This document shows, piece by piece, positions 8,121 to 17,374 of a stretch of 59,190 nt of DNA; the first letter of the stretch is position 1; each line of letters opens with the position of its first letter. The stretch is taken from NCBI RefSeq assembly GCF_014645815.1, contig NZ_BMML01000042.1:1-59190 (forward strand). The letters run 5' to 3'. The notes below the pieces were generated by a model. It was not told the origin of the DNA. It searched no databases and saw nothing but the letters and a program-made list of their open reading frames with translations. Origin of the DNA: Streptomyces fuscichromogenes (lineage in GTDB: Bacteria; Actinomycetota; Actinomycetes; Streptomycetales; Streptomycetaceae). Position numbers and translations under genes: made by a program.

Positions 8121-10129
8121 GCAACCGCACCCTCTCCGTCCCCGGCATCGCCTACGGCGGCGACTACAACCCCGAACAGTGGCCCGAGGAGGTGTGGGCC
8201 GAGGATGTCCGCCTGATGCGCGAGGCGGGCGTGAACATGGTGAGCGTCGGCATCTTCTCGTGGGCGCTGATGGAGCCCTCCGAGGGCGTGTACGACTTCT
8301 CGCGCATGGACAGGATCCTCGGTCTGCTGCACGAGAACGGCATCGCCGCCGACCTCGCCTCCCCGACGGCCGCCCCGCCGGCCTGGTTCTTCCGGGCCCA
8401 CCCCGAGGCGCTCCCGGTGGACCACGACGGCCGCGCCCTGTCGTACGGCAGCCGCCAGACGTTCTGCCCGAGCAGCCCCGCCTACCGCGCGGCCGCGCTG
8501 CGGATCACGGGCGCGATCGCCGACCGGTACGCGAGCCACCCGGCCGTCAGGATGTGGCACGTCCACAACGAGTACGGCTGCCACAACGCGGCCTGCTACT
8601 GCGACACCAGCGCGGCCTCCTTCCGCCGCTGGCTGCGCGCCCGGTACGGCGACGACCTGGCCGCCCTCAACCACGCCTGGGGCACCACCTTCTGGAGCCA
8701 GTGGTACTACGACTGGGAGGAGATCCTGCCGCCCCGCGCGACCGGCGCGGTCCCCAACCCGACGCACCAGCTGGACTGGCGGCGGTTCTGCTCGGACGAG
8801 CTGCTGTCGCTGTACACGGCGGAGCGGGACGTGTTCCGCGAGGCGGCGCCCACGATCCCCGCCACCACCAACTTCATGGTGATGCACAACTTCGACGCCC
8901 TCGACTACTGGCGCTGGGCACCGGAGCTGGACGTGGTGGCCAACGACCACTACCTGATGTCGGCCGACCCGGAGTCGCAGATCGACATCGCGCTGAGTGG
9001 TGATCTGATGCGGTCGCTGGCGGGTGGGCCGTGGCTGCTGATGGAGCACTCGACCGGCGCCGTCAACTGGCAGCCCGTCAACCGGGCCAAGACGGCGGGC
9101 GAGTTGCGCCGCAACGCGCTCGCGCACGTGGCGCACGGCGCGGACGGCATCTGCTACTTCCAGTGGCGGGCGGCGAAGGCGGGTGCCGAGCAGTGGCACT
9201 CGGCGATGCTGCCGCACGCCGGGACCGACAGCCAGATCTGGCGTGACGTGGTCCGGCTGGGCGCCGATCTCCAGGCGCTCGCCGAGGTGCGCGGCAGCAC
9301 CGGCACGGCCGAGGTGGCCGTCGTCTGGGACTGGGACGCCCGCTGGGCCGTGGAGCTGCCCTCGCAGCCGAGCGAGCAGCTGCGCTACCTGGAGGTCGTG
9401 CGCGCCTGGTACGAACCGCTGTGGCGGACGGGCGTGGCGGTGGACTTCGTCCGCCCGGACGCGGATCTGTCGGCGTACAAGGTGGTGCTGGCCCCGAGCC
9501 TGTACCTGGTGGACGACACGGGCGCGGCGAACCTGACCGCCTTCGCGGAGGCCGGCGGCAGCCTCGCCATCGGCTTCCACAGCGGCGCGGTGGACGAGAA
9601 CTGCCATGTGCGGCTGGGCGGTTACCCGGGCGCCTTCCGTGAGCTGCTGGGCGTGCGCACCGACGAGCTGTTCCCGCTGCTGCCCGGGGAGCGGGTGGCG
9701 CTGAGCGAGGGCGGCACGGGTTCGCTCTGGTCGGAGCGGGTGGGGCTGGCCGGCGCGACGGCGGTGACGTCGTACGCCGACGGACCGCTGGCCGGGGTGC
9801 CGGCGGTGACCCGGCACGGCTACGGCGCGGGCACCGCCTGGTACGTGGCGACGCTCCCGGACGCGGAGACCCTGGCGGGGCTGCTCGGCCGGATCCGCGC
9901 CGAGGCGGGGGTGGCCGCGGGCCGCACCGCCCCGGCGGGTGTGGAGGTCGTCGTGCGGCGCGGTGCGGACGCGGACTACGTGTTCGTGATCGACCACGCC
10001 GGGCAGGGCGCCGAAGTCCCGGTCGCGGCCGGGTCGGTGGAACTGCTGTCCGGCAAGCCGACCGACGGCACGGTCACCGTGGCACCGGGCGAGACCGCCG
10101 TCGTACGGGAGCCGCGGCAGGACGCGTAG
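8117..10129 (+). CDS. Beta-galactosidase, GH42
   Basis: A 670-residue enzyme with the three-domain plan of GH42: a TIM barrel (about 1-390), a trimerisation domain (about 390-600) and a small C-terminal beta domain. Glu152 in HNEYG is the predicted acid/base and Glu310 in LLMEHSTG the nucleophile. Cys117, Cys155, Cys160 and Cys162 match the zinc cluster of the family. ATG 8117 overlaps the alpha-galactosidase stop (ATGA). No signal peptide is seen, consistent with hydrolysis after import. Having alpha and beta enzymes in one operon suggests uptake of mixed plant galactosides. Confidence 0.93.
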   Translation: MSNRTLSVPGIAYGGDYNPEQWPEEVWAEDVRLMREAGVNMVSVGIFSWALMEPSEGVYDFSRMDRILGLLHENGIAADLASPTAAPPAWFFRAHPEALPVDHDGRALSYGSRQTFCPSSPAYRAAALRITGAIADRYASHPAVRMWHVHNEYGCHNAACYCDTSAASFRRWLRARYGDDLAALNHAWGTTFWSQWYYDWEEILPPRATGAVPNPTHQLDWRRFCSDELLSLYTAERDVFREAAPTIPATTNFMVMHNFDALDYWRWAPELDVVANDHYLMSADPESQIDIALSGDLMRSLAGGPWLLMEHSTGAVNWQPVNRAKTAGELRRNALAHVAHGADGICYFQWRAAKAGAEQWHSAMLPHAGTDSQIWRDVVRLGADLQALAEVRGSTGTAEVAVVWDWDARWAVELPSQPSEQLRYLEVVRAWYEPLWRTGVAVDFVRPDADLSAYKVVLAPSLYLVDDTGAANLTAFAEAGGSLAIGFHSGAVDENCHVRLGGYPGAFRELLGVRTDELFPLLPGERVALSEGGTGSLWSERVGLAGATAVTSYADGPLAGVPAVTRHGYGAGTAWYVATLPDAETLAGLLGRIRAEAGVAAGRTAPAGVEVVVRRGADADYVFVIDHAGQGAEVPVAAGSVELLSGKPTDGTVTVAPGETAVVREPRQDA

Positions 10130-10150
10130 CGCCGGGGCGCGGGGCTGCGG

Positions 10151-10816
10151 TCAGTCGCGGGCGAACGGGCCGTCCAGCGCAGCCCATTGGAGCAGCATGA
10201 TGGTCTTGGCATCGGCGATCTCGCCGGTGCGGATCATCTCCAGGGCGCGCCGGAAGGGGAGTTCGAGGATCTCGATGTCCTCGCCCTCCTCGGCCAGGCC
10301 ACCGCCCTCGTGGGTGCGGGTGGCGGGGGTGTAGGCGGCCGCGTAGAAGGAGATCCGTTCGGTGACCGAACCCGGGCTCATGTAGACGTCGAAGACGTGC
10401 TCCACCTCGCCGACGGTGTGCCCGGTCTCCTCGACCACCTCGCGGCGGACCGCGTGCTCCGGGTGCTCGGCCGCGTCGTCCAGGAGTCCCGCCGGGGTCT
10501 CGACCAGCATGCCGTCGGGGTGGCCGTTGACGTACGCGGGAAAGCGGAACTGGCGGGTGAGGAGGACGGTTTCGCGGTCCGTGTCGTAGAGCAGGAGCGT
10601 GGCGCCGTTGCCGCGGTCGTGGGTCTCGCGCCGCTCGGTGTGCCAGGTGCCGTCGGAGTGCTGGATGTCGAAGGTGGTGGCCCGCTCGACGTACCAGTTG
10701 CTGGACAGGAGTTCCACCTCCCGCACCTTCACGCGCGGGTTGCCGGTCAGGCCGATTCCGGCGCGGTCGAGACCGGTGCGGCCCCGGTGGTCGGGGGTGT
10801 CGATCCCGGCGGTCAT
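10151..10816 (-). CDS. Nudix hydrolase, NudK/ADP-ribose pyrophosphatase type
   Basis: A 221-residue protein with a Nudix box in AGLLDDAAEHPEHAVRREV followed by VEETGHTV (about residues 122-148), preceded by the TRQFRFP strand typical of nucleoside-diphosphate-sugar pyrophosphatases such as NudK. These enzymes split GDP-mannose, ADP-ribose or related compounds with Mg2+. The box has one residue more than the consensus between the Gly and the REVVEE core. The gene converges with the beta-galactosidase 21 bp away and appears monocistronic. Confidence 0.85.
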   Translation of the reverse strand: MTAGIDTPDHRGRTGLDRAGIGLTGNPRVKVREVELLSSNWYVERATTFDIQHSDGTWHTERRETHDRGNGATLLLYDTDRETVLLTRQFRFPAYVNGHPDGMLVETPAGLLDDAAEHPEHAVRREVVEETGHTVGEVEHVFDVYMSPGSVTERISFYAAAYTPATRTHEGGGLAEEGEDIEILELPFRRALEMIRTGEIADAKTIMLLQWAALDGPFARD

Positions 10817-10994
10817 CGCGGAACCGCCGGGCGGGCGAGGGCAGACAGGTCATTCATGATCACCTGTCTACCATCCGCCCACGTCCGGTCTCCAGCGCCC
10901 GCAAGGGACGCGGGGAACTGCGCGACCAGCCACGACGATCCCGCAGCCGACCGACAACGCACCCCCGGCACCCCCGGCACCTCCGGTGAAGCGC

Positions 10995-12815
10995 CTAATG
11001 GACTTCGGCCCGCGCCGCCGGCCCCTCGTCCAGGAACCCGCCCGACTGGTGCTGCCACAGCTTGGCGTAGGCGCCCTCGGCGGCGAGCAGTTCGTGGTGG
11101 GTGCCCTGTTCGACGATCCGGCCGCGGTCCAGGACCACCAGGCGGTCCATCGAGGCGACCGTGCTCAGGCGGTGGGCCACCACCAGCGCCGTGCGGCCCT
11201 CCATGAGCCGCCAGAGCGCCTCCTGGACCAGGATCTCGCTCTCCGAGTCCAGCGCGCTGGTCGCCTCGTCCAGGAGCAGGATCGGGGCGTCCCGCAGGAT
11301 CGCCCGGGCCAGGGCGACCCGCTGGCGCTGGCCGCCGGAGAGCTTGACGCCGCGCTCCCCCACCATGGTGTCGAACCCGTCCGGCAGCGCGTCGGCGAAC
11401 TCGGTGACGTGCGCGGCCTCGGCGGCCAGCCGGATCTCGGCGTCGGTGGCGCCCGGCCGGGCGAAGGCGATGTTCTCCCGCAGGGTGCGGTGGAACATCG
11501 CCGGGTCCTGCGGGACGTAGGCGATCTGGCCGCGCAGATCGGCCTGGCGCAGCCGGCTGATGTCCTGGCCGCCGATCATGATCCGCCCGGCGTCGATGTC
11601 GGTCATCCTCAGCAGCAGCCGGGTGAGCGTGGTCTTGCCGCCGCCCGACCTCCCGACGAATCCGAACTTCGACCCGCCGGGCACGTCCAGTTCAAGTCCT
11701 TCGAACAGTGGTTTCGCACCCGCGTGGGTGAAGGAGACCTTCTCGAAGCGGACGCCGGCGGTCTGCGGCGCGAGCGGTTCCGGAACCTCCGGGTCGACGA
11801 CGGTCGGCGGGTCCAGCAGCACTTCGGTGAACTGGGCCGCCTCCGTCATGGAGCTCTCCATGCGCCGGTAGATCTGGTTGAACTCGAACATGATCCGGGT
11901 CGCGTTGGAGTAGTACGTGAAGGCGACCACGACCGCCTCCACGCCGTGCCCGCCACCGGCCAGCGCGACCGCGAGCAGCAGCCCCAGCGCGTTGGTCGCC
12001 ACCGACATCGGGGCGACGAAGGTGTCGATGCGCAGGTTGCCGTAGTCCCACGAGCGCAGCTGACGCCGCCGTGACTCGGCCACCCGCGACCGGTGTTCGG
12101 CGGCCTCCCGCTCCTCCGCGGCGAACGCCCGGACCGTGTCCATGTTCATCAGGCTGTCCGCGACATGCCCGGACACCCGGGCGATGGCCTCCTCGCGCTG
12201 GGCGACCAGCCGCTGCCGGCGGCGGATCAGCGGCACCACGCACACACCGGTGATCGCGATCATCGTCAGCAGTCCGACGACCAGGAGCGGTTCATAGCGC
12301 CACAGCACCACCGACCCGAACGCCAGCGGCACGAAACTGCCGACGATGTTGAAGGTCAGCGTGTCCGCGAACTCCTCGAAGCGGGTGGCGAAGCTCAGCA
12401 CCCGCTTGGTGAGCGAGCCGGCGAAGTTGTCGTGGAAGAACGCGGCGTCCTTGGCGAAGAGTTCGTCCATGCCGATGACGTACAACCGCTCGATGCCCAG
12501 GGCGTCCAGACGGTTCAGACAGTGCAGACCGATCCGCCAGAGCACCTCCGCGAGCAGCAGGACACCGCCGAAGCCGAGGACGTACGGCAGTGCGGTGCCG
12601 AAGCCGAGTCCGTGGCCGTCGGCGATCCGGCCGACCAGCTTGGCCACGACCAGCGGTGCCACGTAGTTGATTCCGATGTTGCCCAGCGCGGGCAGCAGCG
12701 TCCCGGGCAGCGTGAGCCACTTGAGCCGGGCCAGCTCCCGTCCGTAGTAACGAAGCGCGAGCATGACGGCGCCCTTGCGGGGTCCCGTCGCAGGTAAATC
12801 GACAGAGGATGTCAT
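10995..12815 (-). CDS. ABC transporter half-molecule (fused permease and ATPase)
   Basis: A 606-residue protein with an N-terminal type-1 exporter transmembrane domain (about residues 20-330, six helices) and a C-terminal nucleotide-binding domain. Walker A GRSGGGKTT is near 388-396, the signature LSGGQRQR near 492 and Walker B ILLLDEATSALD near 513. It would work as a homodimer or with another half-transporter; the exported substrate is not evident. The chosen ATG (12813-12815) begins MTSSVDLP; an in-frame ATG 16 codons upstream starts with an Arg-rich stretch and is less likely. Confidence 0.88.
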   Translation of the reverse strand: MTSSVDLPATGPRKGAVMLALRYYGRELARLKWLTLPGTLLPALGNIGINYVAPLVVAKLVGRIADGHGLGFGTALPYVLGFGGVLLLAEVLWRIGLHCLNRLDALGIERLYVIGMDELFAKDAAFFHDNFAGSLTKRVLSFATRFEEFADTLTFNIVGSFVPLAFGSVVLWRYEPLLVVGLLTMIAITGVCVVPLIRRRQRLVAQREEAIARVSGHVADSLMNMDTVRAFAAEEREAAEHRSRVAESRRRQLRSWDYGNLRIDTFVAPMSVATNALGLLLAVALAGGGHGVEAVVVAFTYYSNATRIMFEFNQIYRRMESSMTEAAQFTEVLLDPPTVVDPEVPEPLAPQTAGVRFEKVSFTHAGAKPLFEGLELDVPGGSKFGFVGRSGGGKTTLTRLLLRMTDIDAGRIMIGGQDISRLRQADLRGQIAYVPQDPAMFHRTLRENIAFARPGATDAEIRLAAEAAHVTEFADALPDGFDTMVGERGVKLSGGQRQRVALARAILRDAPILLLDEATSALDSESEILVQEALWRLMEGRTALVVAHRLSTVASMDRLVVLDRGRIVEQGTHHELLAAEGAYAKLWQHQSGGFLDEGPAARAEVH

Positions 12816-12951
12816 CTCAACCCTGTGTAGTCGTCGCACGGCATGCCGAGTCGGCCGCCGCATGGTCAGCGACGGCCTGGTATCGGCAGGTCAGGTAGGG
12901 GAAGTCTCCCGCGACGAGGGTCGCTCGGTCCACGTGTTTTTTCGTCGGTGA

Positions 12952-13977
12952 CTACGGAGCGAACACACGGCCGACCGTTTTCGGCCCGCATCCCGGGCCG
13001 TCGCCGTACCGCTGCCAGTCCCCGTCCGGGAGTTCGAGGAGCCGGGCGATGTCCGTCCCGCCGGGCAGCGGACCGTGGTCCCCCGTCACCTTGAGCGCGG
13101 AGACGGCGGTGAGGTGGCCGAGCCGCAGGGCCCGCGGCAGCGGCTCGGCGCGCAGCAGCCCGGCCAGGAAGCCGGCCGCGAACGCGTCGCCCGCGCCGAC
13201 CGGTTCCACCACGGCCGTGCGCAGCGCGGGCACCGTGCACGCGCCGTTCGCGGTCACGGCGGTCGCGGCCCGGCCGCCGTCCTTGACGACGAGGATCCGC
13301 GGGCCGGGCAGCAGGTCCCGCAGGCCGGTGACGGTCAGGTCGCCGCCCCACAGCTCCTGTGCCTCGTCGAGGCCCACGAAAACGATGTCGGCCCGGTCGG
13401 CGAGGGCGCGCAGCACCACGGGCGCGGTGCCGTCGGGCCACAGCGCGGCCCGGTGGTTGACGTCGAAGCTTATGGCGTACGGCCGTTCGGCGGCGGGCGG
13501 GTCGAGGGCCCGGGTCACCAGGGCGCGGCAGGACGCGGAGAGCGCGGGGGTGATGCCGGTGAGGTGCAGCAGGGCGGCGGAGTTCAGGGGTTCGCCGTCG
13601 AGCAGGCCGGGGCCGAGGGCCGAGGCGGCCGAGCCGGTGCGGTAGTAGTGGACGCGGGTTCCGGTGGGGCCCGGGTTCTTGAGGAGCAGGCCGGTGGGGC
13701 GGCGCGGGTCGGTGCGCACATGCGTCACGTCGACCCCGGCGGCGGCCACCGCGGCGCGCACCCGGCGGCCCAGCGGATCGTCGCCGACGGCCGAGAGCCA
13801 GCGGGCCGGGACGCCGTGGTCGGCGAGGTACATGGCCACGTTGGACTCCGCCCCCGCGACGGACAGCCGCAGTTGCTCGGCGTCCGCCAGCGGCCGGGGC
13901 GGGTCGGGGGCGAGGGCGGCCATGGTCTCGCCGAGGCAGACGACCGGCCCCGGGGCCGGACACCAGGAGGCCGTCAT
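12952..13977 (-). CDS. PfkB-family sugar-acid kinase (2-keto-3-deoxygluconate/galactonate kinase)
   Basis: A 341-residue ribokinase-fold kinase. The N-terminus has the substrate-binding GAESNVAMYL segment, and the C-terminus the family signature EPVGAGDAFAAGFLAGLL with the catalytic Asp in GAGD. It is the last gene of the galactonate operon, and its ATG overlaps the aldolase stop (ATGA at 13974-13977). It probably phosphorylates 2-keto-3-deoxygalactonate before aldol cleavage. It replaces the unrelated DgoK kinase of enteric bacteria, so kdgK-like is the better description. Confidence 0.88.
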   Translation of the reverse strand: MTASWCPAPGPVVCLGETMAALAPDPPRPLADAEQLRLSVAGAESNVAMYLADHGVPARWLSAVGDDPLGRRVRAAVAAAGVDVTHVRTDPRRPTGLLLKNPGPTGTRVHYYRTGSAASALGPGLLDGEPLNSAALLHLTGITPALSASCRALVTRALDPPAAERPYAISFDVNHRAALWPDGTAPVVLRALADRADIVFVGLDEAQELWGGDLTVTGLRDLLPGPRILVVKDGGRAATAVTANGACTVPALRTAVVEPVGAGDAFAAGFLAGLLRAEPLPRALRLGHLTAVSALKVTGDHGPLPGGTDIARLLELPDGDWQRYGDGPGCGPKTVGRVFAP

Positions 13978-14627
13978 GCCGGTCCCTCCTCGGGTACGGC
14001 GGCCCGGAACGCGCGGGCCCGGTCGCGCAGGGCGGTGAGGCTGCCGCCGTCCGCGGCGTCGCCGACGAGCGGGGAGCCGACGCCGACGGCGGTCGCTCCG
14101 GCGGCCAGGCAGGCCCGTGCGGCCGGCACGTCGACGCCGCCGACCGGGACGAACGCGGCGTCGGGGAACGGTCCGCGCAGCGCCTTCAGGTAGGCCGCTC
14201 CGCCGGCCTCGGCGGCCGGGAAGAGTTTCAGGGCGGCCGCGCCGCGGGCCTGCGCCGCGATCACGTCGGTGGGGGTCAGCACGCCCGCCAGGACCGGCAT
14301 GCCGAGCTGCCGCGCGGTGTCGGCGCCGGCGCCGAGGCCGGGGGTGACGGCGAAGGTGGCGCCCGCGCGGTGGGTGGCCCGCGCGTCGGCGGCGGTCAGC
14401 ACCGTGCCGGCGCCCAGCGGTCGGCCGGGGCCGAGTTCCCGGTGGGCCCGGGCGATGACGGTGAGGGCGTCGGCGCCGCTGAGCGACACCTCGATCAGCT
14501 CGATGCCCTCCTCGGCCAGGGCCAGCACGGTGCGCAGGGCGGCGACCGGGTCGCCGCCGCGCACGACGGCGAGCAGGCGACGGGCGGCGAGGGCGGCTCG
14601 CAGATCCACGAGCGGGGCTCCTTCCAT
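13974..14627 (-). CDS. KDPG/KDPGal aldolase (2-keto-3-deoxy-6-phospho-sugar acid aldolase)
   Basis: A 217-residue class I aldolase of the Eda/DgoA family, cleaving the 6-phospho-2-keto-3-deoxy sugar acid to pyruvate and glyceraldehyde-3-phosphate. The Schiff-base lysine is in AALKLFPA (about residue 132), the catalytic Glu in IEVSLSG (about 41) and the phosphate loop in PVGGVDV. The frame stays open far upstream through neighbouring genes, but ATG 14627 gives a family-length protein beginning two bases after the preceding stop. Eda and DgoA cannot be told apart here by sequence; context with dgoD argues for the galactonate form. Confidence 0.92.
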   Translation of the reverse strand: MEGAPLVDLRAALAARRLLAVVRGGDPVAALRTVLALAEEGIELIEVSLSGADALTVIARAHRELGPGRPLGAGTVLTAADARATHRAGATFAVTPGLGAGADTARQLGMPVLAGVLTPTDVIAAQARGAAALKLFPAAEAGGAAYLKALRGPFPDAAFVPVGGVDVPAARACLAAGATAVGVGSPLVGDAADGGSLTALRDRARAFRAAVPEEGPA

Positions 14628-14629
14628 GG

Positions 14630-15434
14630 TCAGCGGGGGCAGGGGCAGTCGGCGCCGACGGTGAGCCGCCGGCGGACCTCGCCCGAGGCGGGGACGCGGG
14701 CGGCGTCGTCCGGGCCCGCGTCGTCGAGGTCGAAGACGCGGCCGAGCATCGGCTCGACGCCCGTACTGCGGCAGGGCCGGTCGGCGGGGAAGCCGCCGAG
14801 GTTGCGCCACAGGGCGACGGACAGCGGTTGTCCCTCCGCCTCGACGGCCAGGGCGAGCCGGTCCGGGCCGTCGTGCGCACAGCAGCGGCCGCCGTCCACC
14901 ACGGCGCCGACCGCCGTGCCGTCGTCCGGCCCGAACCGGTCGAGCCGCAGCCCCAGGGGCGCGGGCCAGCTGCCCGCCACCCAGCGGGCGCCGTCCGGCC
15001 AGGGACCGTCCAGCAGGGGCGCCGCCTCCGGGAACAGCCGGGTGGGCGCCCCCTCCCGGGCCCGCAGGACGGCCTCGCCGGAGAGGTCCAGCAGCGCGTG
15101 GGCGGCCCAGACGAAGCGAAAGCCGGGGTCGGCCACCACGCCGTCGGCCGTACCGCGCCGTGTGCGGGTCAGGGTGAAGCGGTCGCAGCGGACCGTCTCC
15201 GCGTCCCCGTCCCGCGTCCAGGGCCGGGACCAGGCGTCCCCGTGGTCGGGGGTGCCGCGGACGGTGGGGACGCACTCCTCCAGCCCGCCCGCGTCCACGA
15301 ACGCGTCGCCCGGTGCCACGTGCCGGCGTTCGGGGCGGTCGGGCCGCCACAGGCCACTCGCGGCCGCCGTGCCGCAGGGAGGTCCAGCGGCCGCCGTGCG
15401 CGAGGTCGGTCACGACGTCGAGCGGCACGCTCAC
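14630..15434 (-). pseudogene. Galactose-mutarotase-like protein, broken by a one-base insertion
   Basis: Translation from GTG 15434, which overlaps the dgoD stop as GTGA, gives VSVPLDVVTDLAHGGRW up to GGREW. It then leaves frame within a CC pair at 15352-15353. Dropping one C restores a continuous product that reads WLWRPDRPERR and then APGDAFVDAGGLEECVPTVR. The C-terminal part includes WRNLGGFPAD and GVEPMLGRVFDL, which look like the aldose-1-epimerase fold (GxEPM motif). About 267 residues if repaired. It would interconvert sugar anomers or act on a derivative in the operon. A sequencing error is possible; otherwise the gene may be translated only from ATG 15319. Confidence 0.7.
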
Positions 15435-16576
15435 CACTCCGCGAACGAGCCGTCGGCGTGCCGCCACACCGGGTTGCGCCACCGGTGTCCGGTGCGGTCG
15501 GCCGCGCGTACGGCCGCCTCGTCGAGGGTGATGCCGAGCCCGGGGGCGTCGCCGCGGTGCGCGTGTCCGTCGACGAAGCGGAAGGGCTCGGGGTCGACGA
15601 GGTAGGAGAGGAGGTCGGCGTCCTTGTTGTAGTGGATGCCGCGGCTCTGTTCCTGGATGAGGAAGTTCGGTGCGGCGAAGGCGACTTGGAGGCCGGCCGC
15701 GAGGGCGATGGGGCCGAGCGGGCAGTGCGGGGCGAGCTGGGCGCCGTAGGTCTCGGCGAGCGAGGCGATGCGGTGCACCTCGGAGATGCCGCCGGCGTGC
15801 GAGAGGTCGGGCTGGGCGACCGCGATGCCGGCGGCGAGGGCGGGCAGGAACTCCGCGCGGGAGTACAGGCGTTCGCCGGTGGCCAGCGGCACCGGGCTGG
15901 CGGCGACCAGGCCGGGCAGCAGGTGGCCGTGTTCGGGAAGGACCGGCTCCTCCACGAACAGCGGGTGCAGCGGGGCCAGTTCGGTGAGGACGCGGCGGGC
16001 GCTCGCGGCGGTGAAGCGGCCGTGGCAGTCGACGGCGACGTCCCGGTACGGGCCGAGGGCCTCCCGGGCCGCGCTCACCCGGGCGACCACGGCCGCCGTC
16101 TCCGCCACCGTGGCCAGCGGCGAGGTGGCCCCGGCGGCGTTCATCTTCACTGCGGTGAAACCCGCCTCGACCTGGGCCGATATCTGCTCGGCCAGCTGGG
16201 TGGGTTCGTCGCCGCCGACCCAGGCGTAGACCCTCGCCCGGTCGCGCACCGGACCGCCCAGCAGAGCGTGCACAGGCGCGCCGTAGGTCTTGCCCGCGAT
16301 GTCCCACAGGGCCTGGTCGAGGCCCGCGACGGCGCTCGACAGCACCGGGCCGCCCCGGTAGAAGCCGCCCTTGGTGAGCACCTGCCAGTGGTCCTGGATG
16401 CGCAGCGGGTCCTGGCCCAGCAGGTATTCGGCGAGGACGTCGACGGCCGCGCGGACGACCTCGGCGCGGCCCTCGACGACGGGCTCGCCCCAGCCGACCA
16501 CCCCGTCGTCGGTCTCGACGCGGCAGAACAGCCAGCGCGGCGGGACGAGGAAGGTCTCTATCCGGTCGATCTTCAC
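15431..16576 (-). CDS. dgoD: D-galactonate dehydratase
   Basis: A 381-residue enolase-superfamily enzyme that dehydrates D-galactonate to 2-keto-3-deoxygalactonate. Nearly the whole length resembles the Escherichia coli protein: VVGWGEPVVEGRA near the start, YAWVGGD, the metal/catalytic motif DCHGRF (about 182), FVEEPV, TGERLYS, LAPHCPLGPIALAAGL with catalytic His, QEQSRGIHYNK, and the ending WRNPVWRH-x-FAEW. Metal ligands Asp, Glu and Glu are all present. GTG 16576 overlaps the regulator stop (GTGA) and begins VKIDRIETF as expected. This is the best anchored gene of the operon and defines its pathway. Confidence 0.95.
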   Translation of the reverse strand: MKIDRIETFLVPPRWLFCRVETDDGVVGWGEPVVEGRAEVVRAAVDVLAEYLLGQDPLRIQDHWQVLTKGGFYRGGPVLSSAVAGLDQALWDIAGKTYGAPVHALLGGPVRDRARVYAWVGGDEPTQLAEQISAQVEAGFTAVKMNAAGATSPLATVAETAAVVARVSAAREALGPYRDVAVDCHGRFTAASARRVLTELAPLHPLFVEEPVLPEHGHLLPGLVAASPVPLATGERLYSRAEFLPALAAGIAVAQPDLSHAGGISEVHRIASLAETYGAQLAPHCPLGPIALAAGLQVAFAAPNFLIQEQSRGIHYNKDADLLSYLVDPEPFRFVDGHAHRGDAPGLGITLDEAAVRAADRTGHRWRNPVWRHADGSFAEW

Positions 16577-17346
16577 TGGCCGTCGCTGCCTTTCGTGTCC
16601 TCGGCCCCCGTCGCCCGGTCCGGTCCCGTCCCGTCCTCGGGGTGGTCGATGCGTGCCAGGTCGCGGCCCGCCTGGTCGAGCAGGGCCCGCATGGCGGTCT
16701 CGGCCGCCTGGGGGTCGCGGTCGCGTACGGCGTCCAGGACGGCGCGGTGGGCGGGGACGGGGTCCTCGCTGTGCGGGGAGCTGTGCACGATCCGGTCGCG
16801 GTGGGCCAGCCCCGACTCGATCACCATCTCCATACGTTCGAGCAGTTCGTTGTGGGTGGCGGCGAGCAGGGCGCGGTGGAAGGCGAGGTCGGCGTCGACG
16901 GCGTGACCCGGGTCGGTGTCCTCCCGCGCCATCGCCTCCACGGCCGTCTCCAGCAGCAACAGGTCGGCCTCGGTGCGGCGCTCGGCGGCGAGCCGGACGG
17001 CGGCCGGTTCGATGATGGCGCGGACCTCGGCGAGGTTGCGCAGCAGCGACCACTGCGCGCCGGTCGTCCGGCCACCCTCGAACTGCCAGCGCAGCACGTC
17101 GGCGTCGAGCAGGTTCCAGTCCGCGCGGGCCCGTACGAAGGTGCCGCGCTTCTGGCGGGCGTCGACCATGCCCTTGGCGGCGAGCACCTTGAGGGACTCG
17201 CGCAGGGCGGTGAGGCTGACGTCGAGTTCGCTCTGCAACGCCACCAGGTCGAGCGTGGCCCCTTCCGGGATCTCGCCGCCGAGGATGCGGCGCGCCAGGG
17301 CCTCCACGGTCTGGCCGTGCACACCGCGGCGGGCGTAGGGCGTCAT
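16573..17346 (-). CDS. dgoR: FadR/GntR family regulator of the galactonate operon
   Basis: A 257-residue regulator with an N-terminal winged helix (about residues 8-75, containing LTALRESLKVLAAKGMV) and a C-terminal FCD effector domain (about 95-235) with the metal/ligand-binding pattern D-x-x-FH and further His residues (HRDRI, AHRAVL). The same type, DgoR, represses galactonate genes in enteric bacteria and responds to galactonate or its dehydration product. Being inside the operon, directly coupled to dgoD, it is probably an autoregulated local repressor. The acidic tail after residue 240 is not conserved in the family. Confidence 0.88.
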   Translation of the reverse strand: MTPYARRGVHGQTVEALARRILGGEIPEGATLDLVALQSELDVSLTALRESLKVLAAKGMVDARQKRGTFVRARADWNLLDADVLRWQFEGGRTTGAQWSLLRNLAEVRAIIEPAAVRLAAERRTEADLLLLETAVEAMAREDTDPGHAVDADLAFHRALLAATHNELLERMEMVIESGLAHRDRIVHSSPHSEDPVPAHRAVLDAVRDRDPQAAETAMRALLDQAGRDLARIDHPEDGTGPDRATGAEDTKGSDGQ

Positions 17347-17374
17347 GTCGTACAGCCTTTCTGTTCGAGGGGCT

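Noticed and set aside
12071..12797. Plus-strand frames opposite the ABC exporter half-molecule
   Set aside because: They are antisense to a gene with intact Walker A, signature and Walker B motifs, and their products are Arg/Gln/His-rich without family resemblance.
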